Below are positions 17,828 to 26,941 of a stretch of DNA of 64,000 nucleotides, in pieces. Location of the stretch: the NCBI RefSeq assembly GCF_020026455.1, contig NZ_JAHHQJ010000009.1, forward strand, positions 1 through 64,000, given 5' to 3'. A program made the translations under genes and the position numbers. The notes beneath the pieces are model-generated. The model did not search any database and was not told the origin of the DNA. It was given only the letters and a program-made list of their open reading frames with translations. The DNA comes from Alistipes sp. Lineage in GTDB: Bacteria > Bacteroidota > Bacteroidia > Bacteroidales > Rikenellaceae. Numbering within the stretch: position 1 is the stretch's first letter; each line of letters begins with the position of its first letter.

Positions 17828-18202
17828 TTATTTTACCTTGGCCATGAATTTTTCCCGGTCGACGATGTAGCGGATGTGGACGCCTTCGCCGATCATCCCC
17901 TCGGCATCGCGGGCACCGACGTTGAAGGTCAGTTTGCGCCCCTCGACCTCGGTAAGCACGGCCGTAGCGGTGATCTCGGTACCCAGGCCCGACGGCTTGA
18001 TGTGCGTGACGTTCATCTCGGCGCCGACGGTCGTCGCACCCTCGGGAAGCTCGCCGGCAACGGCCGTCATGGCCGCATGCTCCATCAGAGCCACCATCGC
18101 GGGGGTGGCAAAAACCGAAAGGTCGCCCGAACCCATCGCGGCGGCCGTATTGTCGGCAGCGACGGTTGCGGCGCTGCGGGCGGAAAGTCCTTTTTCAAGC
18201 AT
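17828..18202 (-). CDS. Hotdog-fold thioesterase family protein
   Basis: 124 residues. The start MLEKGLSARSAATVAADNTAAAMGSGDL is typical of the single-hotdog thioesterases related to fluoroacetyl-CoA thioesterase, with the ATPAMVALMEHAA helix and VGAEMNVTHIKPSGLGTEI strand. A likely catalytic Glu/His set (EHAA near residue 40; His in NVTHIK) is present. The substrate is unknown, probably a small acyl-CoA. The Met at 18202 is chosen over an ORF opening 37 residues earlier, which lacks family similarity. It is transcribed away from the DUF4294 gene, with overlapping promoter regions. Confidence 0.88.
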   Translation of the reverse strand: MLEKGLSARSAATVAADNTAAAMGSGDLSVFATPAMVALMEHAAMTAVAGELPEGATTVGAEMNVTHIKPSGLGTEITATAVLTEVEGRKLTFNVGARDAEGMIGEGVHIRYIVDREKFMAKVK

Positions 18203-18242
18203 AATATTCGTTGTTCGTAATTCGTTTGTTGCAATGAATTCG

Positions 18243-18250
18243 TATCTTTG
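18243..18250 (+). promoter_or_regulatory. -7 box for the DUF4294 gene
   Basis: TATCTTTG, 23 bases before the ATG at 18274. Confidence 0.72.
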
Positions 18251-18273
18251 CCGGAGACACCCCGGCCAACCGG

Positions 18274-18912
18274 ATGCTAAACCGCACGGGATTGCATCCG
18301 GAATCCGACACAAAGATACGAAAAAATTTGCTGCCGTTGAAAAAGTGGATCCTCCTCATCGCTCTGTCCGTCGCCGCACTCTTCGAAGTGCAGGCGCAGG
18401 GAGGTCGCGGCTTCTGGCATCAGGAGTGGGCGGTCGAACAGGGCGATTCGATCCCGCTGGTCCACGTCCTGCCCGTCTACGTCTTCAGCCGCCCGGTCGA
18501 CCTGCGCCGCTACCGCCGGCTGGTGGAGGCCGTGAAAAAGGTCTACCCCATTGCCAAAATCGCCCGGGCAAAGATGGCCACGATGGAAGAGGAATTGTGC
18601 CGCCTGCCGACCAAAAAGGCACAGAAGGAGTATATCCGACAAATCTACCACGAGATCAAGGCCGAATACACCCCCGTGCTGAAGCGCATGACCCGCACGC
18701 AGGGCCGCGTGCTGCTGAAGCTCATCGACCGCGAAACCGAATACACCGCCTACGAGGTACTCAAGGAGTTCCGCGGCGGATTCGTGGCGGGATTCTGGCA
18801 GGGAATTTCCAAAATCTTCGGTCAGGACCTCAAGTCGCAATACGACAAGGAGGGCGAGGATCGGATGATCGAGCAGATCGTGATCTATTACGAGGCCGGG
18901 CTGCTCCGGTAG
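18274..18912 (+). CDS. DUF4294 exported protein
   Basis: 212 residues of the Bacteroidetes family DUF4294, function unknown. After about 20 residues there is a hydrophobic signal segment (WILLIALSVAALFEVQAQ), so the protein is probably exported. A charged, mostly helical domain follows: RRYRRLVEAVKKVYPIAKIA and LKLIDRETEYTAYEVLKEFRGG are the conserved parts. The ATG at 18274 follows the promoter at a normal distance; TTG codons nearer the signal peptide are alternative starts. A second TATCTTTG box on the opposite strand (18311-18318) lies inside the first codons. Confidence 0.87.
   Translation: MLNRTGLHPESDTKIRKNLLPLKKWILLIALSVAALFEVQAQGGRGFWHQEWAVEQGDSIPLVHVLPVYVFSRPVDLRRYRRLVEAVKKVYPIAKIARAKMATMEEELCRLPTKKAQKEYIRQIYHEIKAEYTPVLKRMTRTQGRVLLKLIDRETEYTAYEVLKEFRGGFVAGFWQGISKIFGQDLKSQYDKEGEDRMIEQIVIYYEAGLLR
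18311..18318 (-). promoter_or_regulatory. Possible -7 box for the thioesterase gene
   Basis: TATCTTTG on the minus strand, about 110 bases upstream of the thioesterase ATG, inside the 5' end of the divergent gene. No clear -33 TTG. Confidence 0.4.
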
Positions 18913-18957
18913 CGGCGACGGCAACGCCTCTCGGCGCAACAAAATTCATACGGCGGA

Positions 18958-18987
18958 TTGTGCTTTGTGAATTATTGATTATCTTTG
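18958..18987 (+). promoter_or_regulatory. Complete promoter for ffh
   Basis: TTG (18958-18960), 19 bases, TATCTTTG (18980-18987); 22 bases before the ATG. Confidence 0.85.
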
Positions 18988-19009
18988 TGCTCGGATAATT
19001 TCAGAAGTC

Positions 19010-20341
19010 ATGTTTGAAAACTTAACAGATAAACTCGAACGGTCGTTCAAAATCCTCAAAGGCGAGGGACGCATCACCGAAATCAACGTCGCGGAGACGC
19101 TCAAGGAGATCCGCCGAGCGCTGATCGACGCCGACGTCAACTACAAGGTCGCCAAGACATTTACCGACGAAGTGAAGCAGAAGGCCTTGGGGCAGGACGT
19201 GTTGAAAGCCGTCAAGCCGGGACAGATGATGACCAAGATCGTCCGCGACGAGCTGGCCGAACTGATGGGCGGAACAGCCACGGACATCCGCCTGGAGGGC
19301 ACTCCGGCGGTGATCCTCATCGCAGGTTTGCAGGGATCGGGCAAGACGACCTTCTCGGGCAAGCTGGCTTCGATGCTCAAGTCGAAGAAGGGCCGTCAGG
19401 TGCTGCTGGTGGCTGGCGACGTCTACCGTCCCGCGGCCATCGACCAGCTGAAAGTGCTCGGCGGGCAGATCGGCGTGGAGGTCTACACCGAGGAGGGTAA
19501 CCGAAATCCCGTAGAGATTGCCGAAAACGGTATCCGATATGCCCGTCAGAACAACTGCAACGTGGTGATTGTCGATACCGCGGGCCGTCTGGCCGTGGAC
19601 GAGGCCATGATGCAGGAGATCACGGCCATCAAGGCCGCTGTGAAGCCCTCGGAAACGCTGTTCGTAGTCGACGCCATGACGGGTCAGGACGCCGTGAACA
19701 CCGCTCGGGAGTTCAACGAGCGGCTGGACTTCGACGGCGTGGTCCTCACCAAACTCGACGGCGACACGCGCGGCGGTGCGGCCATTTCGATCCGTTCGGT
19801 GGTCAACAAACCCCTCAAGTTCATTTCGAGCGGCGAGAAGATGGACGCCCTGCAGGTGTTCCACCCCGAGCGCATGGCCGACCGGATTCTGGGCATGGGC
19901 GACGTGGTGTCGCTCGTGGAGCGCGCACAGGAGCAGTTCGACGAGGAGGAGGCCCGGAAACTGAAGAAAAAACTGGTGAAGAACCAGTTCAACTTCAACG
20001 ACTTCATCACGCAGATTCAGCAGATCAAGAAGATGGGCAACCTCAAGGACCTTGCGTCGATGCTCCCCGGCATGGGCAAGATGCTCAAGAATGTGGAGAT
20101 TCCGGACGATGTCTTCAAGCAGACCGAGGCGATCATCTCGTCGATGACCCCCGCCGAGCGCGAGCATCCCGAGATCATCAACGCACGTCGGCGTGAACGC
20201 ATCGCCAAGGGTTCGGGAACGACGATGGCAGATGTCAACCGACTGATGAAACAGTTCGACGACACGCGCAAGATGATGAAGGCCGTGGCCGGCGGCGGCA
20301 TGAAGATCCCCAAAATGCCCGGCGGAATGATGCGCCGATAG
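19010..20341 (+). CDS. ffh: Signal recognition particle GTPase Ffh
   Basis: 443-residue SRP54 homologue, which binds SRP RNA and the signal sequences of nascent membrane proteins and docks with FtsY. Residues 1-95 are the helical N domain. The G domain follows, with the P-loop GLQGSGKT (106-113), DTAGR and TKLDGD. The C-terminal M domain is methionine-rich and carries the RNA-binding segment RRRERIAKGSGTTMADVNRLMKQF split over its conserved Ser/Gly core. The tail PKMPGGMMRR is normal. Its RNA partner is also in this window, at 49724-49828. Own promoter and terminator, so monocistronic. Confidence 0.98.
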   Translation: MFENLTDKLERSFKILKGEGRITEINVAETLKEIRRALIDADVNYKVAKTFTDEVKQKALGQDVLKAVKPGQMMTKIVRDELAELMGGTATDIRLEGTPAVILIAGLQGSGKTTFSGKLASMLKSKKGRQVLLVAGDVYRPAAIDQLKVLGGQIGVEVYTEEGNRNPVEIAENGIRYARQNNCNVVIVDTAGRLAVDEAMMQEITAIKAAVKPSETLFVVDAMTGQDAVNTAREFNERLDFDGVVLTKLDGDTRGGAAISIRSVVNKPLKFISSGEKMDALQVFHPERMADRILGMGDVVSLVERAQEQFDEEEARKLKKKLVKNQFNFNDFITQIQQIKKMGNLKDLASMLPGMGKMLKNVEIPDDVFKQTEAIISSMTPAEREHPEIINARRRERIAKGSGTTMADVNRLMKQFDDTRKMMKAVAGGGMKIPKMPGGMMRR

Positions 20342-20368
20342 GCTGTATGGCACACAAGACTTCATAAC

Positions 20369-20398
20369 AAAAAGGCTCTCGTTTTCGGGAGCCTTTTT
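20369..20398 (+). terminator. Terminator after ffh
   Basis: AAAAAGGCTCTCG / CGGGAGCCTTTTT around a TTTT loop, one mismatch. Confidence 0.9.
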
Positions 20399-20516
20399 GC
20401 AAAATGGGCCTTCAGACAACACAACGACGCTTTCCGTCGAGGCTCCTGCCGCGATCGGGAGGGGCTGACAGGAGGAGGCAGGCGAGCGGCGCGGAACAGG
20501 GGAGCCGGCAGGTCTC

Positions 20517-20758
20517 CCGGTCGAGATGACAAGTGGCGGCGAGGCAGGGAGGCAGGAGGTGGCCCCCGGTCGAGATGACAAGCGGCGGGCAGGAGGCGGA
20601 GACTTCTCCGGGAGGAAAAGCAAGCGTTAGCGCAGTGGGTGGCAGAAGGCGGCCCCCGTTCGAAACAGCAAGCGGAGAAGAGGCAGCCTTCCCCGCTCGA
20701 AACAGCAAGCGGAGAGGCCGTGGATAACAGGCGGAGAATTCTCCGGGAGGAAAAGCAA
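20517..20758. repeat. Cluster of degenerate intergenic repeats
   Basis: Three motifs each occur twice in this GC-rich 570-base gap: CCGGTCGAGATGACAAG (about 20518 and 20576), TCGAAACAGCAAGCGGAGA (about 20660 and 20698) and TTCTCCGGGAGGAAAAGCAA (20604-20623 and 20739-20758). The reverse complement GTCATCTCGACCGG resembles dispersed intergenic repeats known from Bacteroidetes. Non-coding; an ORF across it on the minus strand is an artefact. Confidence 0.75.
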
Positions 20759-20969
20759 AGAGGGAGGTTTTACCGAATGCCAAGAGGGCATGGATTTCCG
20801 GCAGGCAGGCGCAAGCCAAACGGGGAGAATTGATCAAAGCGGAATTTTGCATCCGTCCAATGGCAAAACACACAACATGCGGGTAAACTCCGTTCATCCG
20901 CATCCGAAGAAAAGCCCAGGTGGGGTTACATATTGTAGGACAAATATAGGATAAATTCGAATAAATCCC

Positions 20970-20977
20970 TACCTTTG
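20970..20977 (+). promoter_or_regulatory. -7 box for era
   Basis: TACCTTTG. It overlaps a TTG that could otherwise be read as an era start, so translation must begin at the ATG at 20999. Confidence 0.75.
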
Positions 20978-20998
20978 TCTGCGAATAAAGCTAAAGAA

Positions 20999-21880
20999 AT
21001 GCACCGTTCCGGCTTCGTAAATATCATCGGCAATCCCAACGTGGGAAAATCGACGCTGATGAACGCCCTCGTGGGCGAAAAACTCTCGATCATAACCGCC
21101 AAGGCGCAGACAACTCGTCACCGTATCATGGGCATCGTGTCGGGCGAGGATTTCCAGATCGTATACTCCGACACGCCCGGTATTCTGAAACCCTCGTACA
21201 AGTTGCAGGAGTCGATGATGAAGTTCGTGACGAACGCCCTGACAGATGCCGACGTGATTCTCTACGTCACCGACACCGTGGAGCAGAGTGAACGATCGGC
21301 CGAAATCGTCGACAACATCCGCCGGAGCGGTATCCCGACCATCGTCGTCATCAACAAGATCGACCTCACGACACCCGAGGCTCTCGAAGTTCTGGTCGAC
21401 AAATGGCAGGCCGAAATACCCGGAGCACAGGTCGTACCCGCTTCGGCCAAGGAGAATTTCAACATCGAAGGGCTGTTTCAGACCATTCTCTCACTGCTGC
21501 CCGAAGGTCCGGCGTTCTACCCCAAGGAGACGCTCACGGACAAGACACTGCGCTTCTTCGCGTCGGAGATCATCCGCGAGAAGATCCTCAAATTCTACGA
21601 CAAGGAGATCCCCTACTGCTGCGAGATCGAAATCGAAAGCTACAAGGAGGAGCCGACGATCGACCGAATAGCGGCGACGATCTACGTCTCCCGCGACTCG
21701 CAGAAGGGCATTCTGATCGGTCACAAGGGCGAGAAGCTGAAGAGAGTCGGGCAGAAGGCGCGCGAAGACATGGAACAGTTCCTCGGAAAGAAGGTTTTCC
21801 TCCAGCTCTTCGTCAAGGTCAGCGACGACTGGCGCAACAACGAGAGGCAATTACGCAGGTTCGGATACGAGCAGGAATAA
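20999..21880 (+). CDS. era: GTPase Era
   Basis: 293-residue essential GTPase that binds the 3' end of 16S rRNA during 30S assembly. The P-loop is GNPNVGKST (residues 11-19), followed by the switch with QTTRHRIMGI, DTPGI and NKID. The C-terminal KH domain is EIIREKILKFYDKEIPY, then GILIGHKGEKLKRVG. Length is usual for the family. It begins MHRSGFVNII, fixed by the promoter. The TPR gene starts 42 bases after it without a visible promoter and may be co-transcribed. Confidence 0.97.
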   Translation: MHRSGFVNIIGNPNVGKSTLMNALVGEKLSIITAKAQTTRHRIMGIVSGEDFQIVYSDTPGILKPSYKLQESMMKFVTNALTDADVILYVTDTVEQSERSAEIVDNIRRSGIPTIVVINKIDLTTPEALEVLVDKWQAEIPGAQVVPASAKENFNIEGLFQTILSLLPEGPAFYPKETLTDKTLRFFASEIIREKILKFYDKEIPYCCEIEIESYKEEPTIDRIAATIYVSRDSQKGILIGHKGEKLKRVGQKAREDMEQFLGKKVFLQLFVKVSDDWRNNERQLRRFGYEQE

Positions 21881-21922
21881 TAAATCGCACGGAAGCCCGT
21901 TAAAAAAGCAAAATAAGTCAGC

Positions 21923-23911
21923 ATGCGGAAACTCATAGCCGGAATCATATTGGGAACAGCCCTGCTGTGCGGAACGAAAGCCCTCGCACAGTACAACCGG
22001 GAATATTTTTTCTGGGTCGGGCGTTCGTGCATGATGAACAACGACTATCAGGAGGCCATACGCACGCTCAACACCCTGCTGCGCTTCGACGAGGACGCAT
22101 TCGAAGGCTACTTCCTGCGCGGCATCGCCAAATACAACCTCGACGACCTGCTGGGTGCCGAAGACGATTTCTCGACGGCCATACGCCTCAATCCCGTCTA
22201 CACGCAGGCCTACACCTACCGCGCCATCACCCGCTCGCGGCTGGGAAACTACGACGACGCCCTGCAGGATTTCCGCGAAGCCATCGAGCTGCGCCCCGAC
22301 CTGCCCGGACCCTATTACAGCCGCGGCGTGACGCGCCTGCTGAACCAGCAGTTCAGGGAGGCCATCGACGATTTCGACAAGTTCATCCGTCAGGAAAACA
22401 AGGTGGCCGACGCCTTCATCTGCCGGGGGTTGAGCTACCTCCACCTGAAAGACACCACGAACGCCTACCGGAATTTCAATACCGCGATTATCACCAACCG
22501 CGAGAACCCCAACGGCTACAACCGCCGCGGCGGGCTGTACCTCCAGCAGGAACAGTACAAGGAGGCCGAGGCGGACTTCAACAAGGCCATCGAGTGCGAT
22601 TCGGCCTACCTGCTCTCCTATTTCAACCGCGCGCTGGTCTACAACGCCACCAACCGCCCGATGCAGGCACTGGCCGATTTCGACAAGGTCATACAGCTCG
22701 ATTCGACCAACTCGCTGACCTATTTCAACCGCGCGATGCTGCGTACGCAGATCGGAGACTACAACCGCGCGCTGGAGGATTACGACAAGGTGGCGCTCTA
22801 CGCACCCAACAATGTGCTGGTCTACTACAACCGTGCGGGCGTATACGCCCAGCTAGGTGAGATCGAGCGCGCCGTGGAGGACTACTCCTCGGCCATCAAG
22901 CTGTATCCCGACTTCGCCAACGCCTACATCTACCGCGGACGTCTGCGCGAACTGCTCCGCGACCCCCAGGGAGCCAAAGAGGACCGCTCGATCGCACAGC
23001 GGAAAATCGCGGAATACCGCTCGCGGCTCAACGACAGCACCTATTCGATCTACGCCGACACCACACAGCGCTTCGACCGCCTGCTCTCGTTCGACAGCAA
23101 GTTTGCCGGAGGCAGCTTCGACCGCATCACGGGCCACAACGGCGGCCACGAGGAGATGCGTCTGCTGCCCCTGTTCAAGTTTACGCTGATGCGACCCGAC
23201 TCGGTTCCCGCAGCGAAACCCTATCACCTGCAGCGCGTCGACGATTTCAAGAAGCGCATCGACAACCAATACCTCACCCTCTCGTGCCGCGAGAGCAACA
23301 TCGCCCCCGACACGCTGGTGATGCTCGACAAGCACTACGTGCAGGAACTCAAGACGAACGATCCTTCGTGGACCGTGCTCTTCGAACGCGCCGTCACGCA
23401 GTCGCTCATCAAGCAGTACACCAATTCGGTGGGAACCTATTCATCGGCCATCGAGTTGAACCCCTCGAACCCGTTCCTCTACCTGAACCGTTCGACAACA
23501 CGCGCCGAGATGATCGACTTCATCTCGTCGATCGACAACTCCTACCAGCGGATCACGATCGACTCGGATCCGGCAAACCGCCTGAACAACAACTCGAAAC
23601 GGACGTACAACTACGACGAGGCGGTGGCCGACCTGAACAAGGCCGTGAAGCTCTTCCCCGACTTCGCCTATGCCTACTACAACCGCGCCAACCTGCGGGC
23701 CCTCTCGGGAAGGCTGCCCGAGGCTTTCGAGGACTACACCAAGGCCATCTCACTCAACCCCGCATTCGCCGAGGCATACTACAACCGAGGAATCATCCAG
23801 CTGTTCATGAAAGACACCCGCAAGGGATGTCTCGACCTCTCGAAAGCCGGAGAACTGGGGGTAACCGAAGCCTATGAGGTGCTGAAACGATACGCATCAC
23901 GGGACAACTAA
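21923..23911 (+). CDS. Exported tetratricopeptide-repeat protein
   Basis: 662 residues. The signal peptide MRKLIAGIILGTALLCGTKALAQ ends near residue 23, so the protein is periplasmic or on a membrane face. From about residue 25 to 350 there are some ten consecutive 34-residue TPR units of the AxxYYNRGxxxxxxGxxxxAxxDxxxAIxLxP type. A middle part without repeats (about 360-510) follows, then two or three more TPRs (about 555-650). Such proteins are scaffolds for protein contacts; the partner is unknown. It stands between era and an MFS transporter, both on the same strand, with no gene-specific context. Confidence 0.9.
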   Translation: MRKLIAGIILGTALLCGTKALAQYNREYFFWVGRSCMMNNDYQEAIRTLNTLLRFDEDAFEGYFLRGIAKYNLDDLLGAEDDFSTAIRLNPVYTQAYTYRAITRSRLGNYDDALQDFREAIELRPDLPGPYYSRGVTRLLNQQFREAIDDFDKFIRQENKVADAFICRGLSYLHLKDTTNAYRNFNTAIITNRENPNGYNRRGGLYLQQEQYKEAEADFNKAIECDSAYLLSYFNRALVYNATNRPMQALADFDKVIQLDSTNSLTYFNRAMLRTQIGDYNRALEDYDKVALYAPNNVLVYYNRAGVYAQLGEIERAVEDYSSAIKLYPDFANAYIYRGRLRELLRDPQGAKEDRSIAQRKIAEYRSRLNDSTYSIYADTTQRFDRLLSFDSKFAGGSFDRITGHNGGHEEMRLLPLFKFTLMRPDSVPAAKPYHLQRVDDFKKRIDNQYLTLSCRESNIAPDTLVMLDKHYVQELKTNDPSWTVLFERAVTQSLIKQYTNSVGTYSSAIELNPSNPFLYLNRSTTRAEMIDFISSIDNSYQRITIDSDPANRLNNNSKRTYNYDEAVADLNKAVKLFPDFAYAYYNRANLRALSGRLPEAFEDYTKAISLNPAFAEAYYNRGIIQLFMKDTRKGCLDLSKAGELGVTEAYEVLKRYASRDN

Positions 23912-23927
23912 CTCAACACATAAAAAT

Positions 23928-25316
23928 ATGTCAGAAACTATCCAACGTAAACTCAACGACTCGCCCGCGGCCCGATGGACGGCGTTGTTGCTCATCGCGT
24001 CCACGATGTTTTTCGGGTACATGTTCGTCGACCTGATGTCCCCGCTGCAAAGCATGATCGAGACACAGCGCGGATGGACTCCCGACGTATTCGGCATGTA
24101 CGGAAGTTCGGAGTTCATTCTCAACGTCTTCGGATTTCTGATCCTCGCAGGCATCATCCTCGACAAGATGGGCGTGCGCTTCACCGGCCAACTGTCGGCT
24201 TCGCTGATGTTCATCGGCGCCTGTCTGAAATACTACGCCGTGAGCGACGCTTTCGTGGGTTCGCCCGTAGAAACGTGGCTCGGCGCGTGGTGGACCTCCT
24301 TCCCCGCCTCGGCAAAACTGGCCTCGCTGGGATTCATGATCTTCGGATGCGGCATGGAAATGGCCGGAATCACCGTATCAAAAGCCATCGCCAAATGGTT
24401 CGAAGGAAAGGAGATAGCTCTGGCAATGGGACTGGAAATGGCCATTGCCCGAGTCGGTGTCTTCGCCATATTCTCCATTTCGCCCTGGCTCGCCGACATG
24501 GCTCCCGCAACGGTCGTCAGACCCGTGGCTTTCTGCACGGTGCTGCTGCTGATCGGACTGCTGACGTTCGTGATCTTCTCCTTCATGGACCGCAAGCTGG
24601 ACAAACAACTGGGCCTCGACAGCCGCGGAGAAGCCGGCAGCGAGGAGGAATTCAAGATCAGCGACCTGAAATACATCCTGAGCAGCAAGGTGTTCTGGAT
24701 CATCGCCGTCCTCTGCGTGCTCTACTACTCAGCCATCTTCCCCTTCCAGCGCTTCGCCACCAACATGCTGGAGAGCAACCTCGGCGTATCGGCCCAGACC
24801 GCAGCCGACATTTTCCGCTGGTTCCCGATGGGCGCGGCCGCCATCACCCCCTTCCTGGGCCGCTACCTCGACCACAAGGGCAAGGGCGCCACGATGCTCA
24901 TCCTGGGAGCAATCCTGATGATCGCATGCCACCTGACCTTCGCCTTCGTACTCCCGGAATTCCCGAGCAAACCCGTCGCCTACGGATCGATCGTCCTGCT
25001 CGGCATCTCGTTCTCGCTGGTCCCGGCGGCTCTCTGGCCCTCGGTGCCCAAGATCGTGGAGACGCGCTATCTGGGTTCCGCCTATTCGCTGATATTCTGG
25101 ATCCAGAACATCGGTCTGTGTCTGTTCCCGATGCTCTTCGGCTTCGCACTCAAATATTTCAACGCCGGACGCACTGAGGGAATGCCCTACGACTACACCC
25201 GTCCGATGCTGATTTTCGTCGCATGCGGCGTGCTGGCCATGCTGCTGGGACTGTGGCTCAAGGCGGAAGACCGCAAAAAGAAATACGGACTGGAACAGCC
25301 CAATATCAAGAAGTAG
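23928..25316 (+). CDS. Major facilitator superfamily transporter
   Basis: 462 residues with about twelve membrane helices in two halves. The first helix is TALLLIASTMFFGYMFVDLMSPLQ. The loop after the second helix contains DKMGVRFTG, a form of the MFS motif between helices 2 and 3, and DRKLDKQLGLDSRGEAGSEEE marks the central cytoplasmic loop (residues about 223-245). It ends KAEDRKKKYGLEQPNIKK. The substrate cannot be told from the sequence. It begins 16 bases after the TPR gene and ends at a strong terminator, so it may be the last gene of the era transcript. Confidence 0.9.
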   Translation: MSETIQRKLNDSPAARWTALLLIASTMFFGYMFVDLMSPLQSMIETQRGWTPDVFGMYGSSEFILNVFGFLILAGIILDKMGVRFTGQLSASLMFIGACLKYYAVSDAFVGSPVETWLGAWWTSFPASAKLASLGFMIFGCGMEMAGITVSKAIAKWFEGKEIALAMGLEMAIARVGVFAIFSISPWLADMAPATVVRPVAFCTVLLLIGLLTFVIFSFMDRKLDKQLGLDSRGEAGSEEEFKISDLKYILSSKVFWIIAVLCVLYYSAIFPFQRFATNMLESNLGVSAQTAADIFRWFPMGAAAITPFLGRYLDHKGKGATMLILGAILMIACHLTFAFVLPEFPSKPVAYGSIVLLGISFSLVPAALWPSVPKIVETRYLGSAYSLIFWIQNIGLCLFPMLFGFALKYFNAGRTEGMPYDYTRPMLIFVACGVLAMLLGLWLKAEDRKKKYGLEQPNIKK

Positions 25317-25344
25317 CCCAAGCTACACCCGAATAAATGAAGAA

Positions 25345-25381
25345 AGGCCCGGGAGTGCAATGCACTTCCGGGCCTGTTTTT
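25345..25381 (+). terminator. Terminator after the MFS gene
   Basis: Long stem AGGCCCGGGAGTGCA / TGCACTTCCGGGCCT with one G-T pair, then TGTTTTT. Confidence 0.9.
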
Positions 25382-25403
25382 CAGAAGGGAGGAGGGGGAG
25401 GGC

Positions 25404-26546
25404 CTATTTCGGCGCCACAAGTCCGTAGAGTTCCGCAATGCGGCTGCACATCTCCTCCCACGAAAATCGCCGACGCTCCGTGATGCAGTTCTCCCGGAAA
25501 CGGGTCAGCGCATCGCCCGCGTACATGCGGTCCATCGCCGCGGCAACCCCTTCGGCCGTCGGTGCGGCGACGTAGCCCACGCGCCCGTCGGGGACAACCT
25601 CGGGCAGTCCGCCGACCGCCGTCACGACCATCGGCACACAGAACTGATAGGCGATCTGTGTCACGCCGCTCTGCGTGGCGGTCTTGTAGGGCTGGACGAC
25701 GAAATCCGCCGCCGAGAAATAATACTTCACGTCGTCATCGGGGATAAACCGGTCGTGGAGCAGCACCTCATCCTGCAATCCGTTGTCGGCAATCCGCTTC
25801 AGATAGGGTTCCCGGGCGGTATAGAACTCCCCCGCCACGATCAGCCGGCGGCGGCCGGTGCGGCCTGCGCGCCGGAGCTGCGCCCAGGCATCGAGCAACA
25901 GGTCAAGACCCTTGTAATCGCGGATCAGCCCGAAGAAAAGCACGTAGCTGTTCGCGGGATCCAGCCCCAGGCGCATGCACGCCTCCAAGCGGTCGACCCG
26001 CTCGCCGAAGTTCTCGAAGAGCGGATGCGGCGAAAACAGGGCCGGAGCGTCGCTGTATGCGCGGAGTTCGCGGTGGACCTGCTCGGACATGTAGACGAAA
26101 CCGTCCACCGAACGCAGGAAGTAGCGGTTGAAGGGTTTGTCGGTCAGATGATGCTCGTGCGGCTCGACATTGTCGATCTGACACAGCAGCTTCGTATGGC
26201 CGTTGCTGCGTGCGATGCGGGCAATGGTCCCGAAGCAGGGGGCCATGAAAGGAGTCCAGTACTTCATCAGCACGAAATCGGGACGCTCGCGGCGGATACG
26301 ACGACCGACGCGCACCCAGTTCAGCGGATTCATCGTATTGACGCAGCGGCAGATGCGAAGGTCCGCAGGCGGAGGCGTCGCAACCGTCTGGCTCGCGCCG
26401 GGAAACAGCAGCGAGGGATATTGCAGCGTGAAAGTCTTGATGTCGACCTCGTCACCACGCCGCTGGAATGTGCGGGCCATGATCTCCATGATCGAGGCCA
26501 GGCCCCCGCGGTAGGGATGGGCCGGTCCTAAAATCGTTATTTTCAT
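25404..26546 (-). CDS. Glycosyltransferase, GT4 type
   Basis: 380 residues with the GT-B fold. It begins MKITILGPAHPYRGGLASIMEI, the N-terminal acceptor half. The C-terminal half binds the nucleotide sugar: VLFFGLIRDYKGLDLLLDAW, then FVVQPYKTATQSGVTQIAYQFCVPMVVTAVGGLPEVV, where the Q-SG-T-A-F and GG-PE pattern is typical of GT4 enzymes (usual form E-x7-E). Probably cytoplasmic, adding a sugar to a lipid-linked glycan. No other polysaccharide genes are adjacent, so the product is unknown. The gene converges with the MFS gene; a repeat-rich gap lies upstream. Confidence 0.9.
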   Translation of the reverse strand: MKITILGPAHPYRGGLASIMEIMARTFQRRGDEVDIKTFTLQYPSLLFPGASQTVATPPPADLRICRCVNTMNPLNWVRVGRRIRRERPDFVLMKYWTPFMAPCFGTIARIARSNGHTKLLCQIDNVEPHEHHLTDKPFNRYFLRSVDGFVYMSEQVHRELRAYSDAPALFSPHPLFENFGERVDRLEACMRLGLDPANSYVLFFGLIRDYKGLDLLLDAWAQLRRAGRTGRRRLIVAGEFYTAREPYLKRIADNGLQDEVLLHDRFIPDDDVKYYFSAADFVVQPYKTATQSGVTQIAYQFCVPMVVTAVGGLPEVVPDGRVGYVAAPTAEGVAAAMDRMYAGDALTRFRENCITERRRFSWEEMCSRIAELYGLVAPK

Positions 26547-26610
26547 CGTATCAGAGCATTCCGGCTATTTCTTACCATTCATTCGATCCGCCGACCCGGA
26601 GTCCGAAACC

Positions 26611-26785
26611 GCATCGACCGGCCGACCGGCCGACCGGCTGGCGAGCAGATCGGCAGGCTGGCAGGCCGGAAGACCGGAAGACCGGAAGACTGGCGGGCTG
26701 GCAGACTGGCAGACTGGCAGGTCAACTGACCGGTCAACTGACCGGCAGGCCGGCAGGCCGGCAAGTCGATCGATCGGCAGGCTGC
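26611..26785. repeat. Nested 8-base-period tandem repeats
   Basis: Successive blocks of different 8-base units: GACCGGCC (from 26616, three copies), CCGGAAGA (from 26666, three), GACTGGCA with a diverged copy (26696-26719), then a 12-base unit GTCAACTGACCG twice (26721-26744), then GGCAGGCC twice (26744-26759). It lies between the glycosyltransferase and bacterioferritin genes and has no coding potential. Confidence 0.88.
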
Positions 26786-26941
26786 CACGCCACGACTTCC
26801 GCCCCGGGAGGGACTCGTGCGTCGGCCGGGGTTTGCACGGGTTTCCGCGAATGATTCAGGTACAAAGATAACCGAAAAAACGGGACCCCGGCAAAAGGAT
26901 TCCGTTTTTTGCGTCAGGAGGGCTTCACGCCGCACGGAGCG

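Noticed and set aside
20412..20903. 163-codon minus-strand frame with a TATATTTG box 38 bases upstream (20941-20948)
   Set aside because: The frame consists of translated intergenic repeats. The box may be real, but I cannot support a protein.
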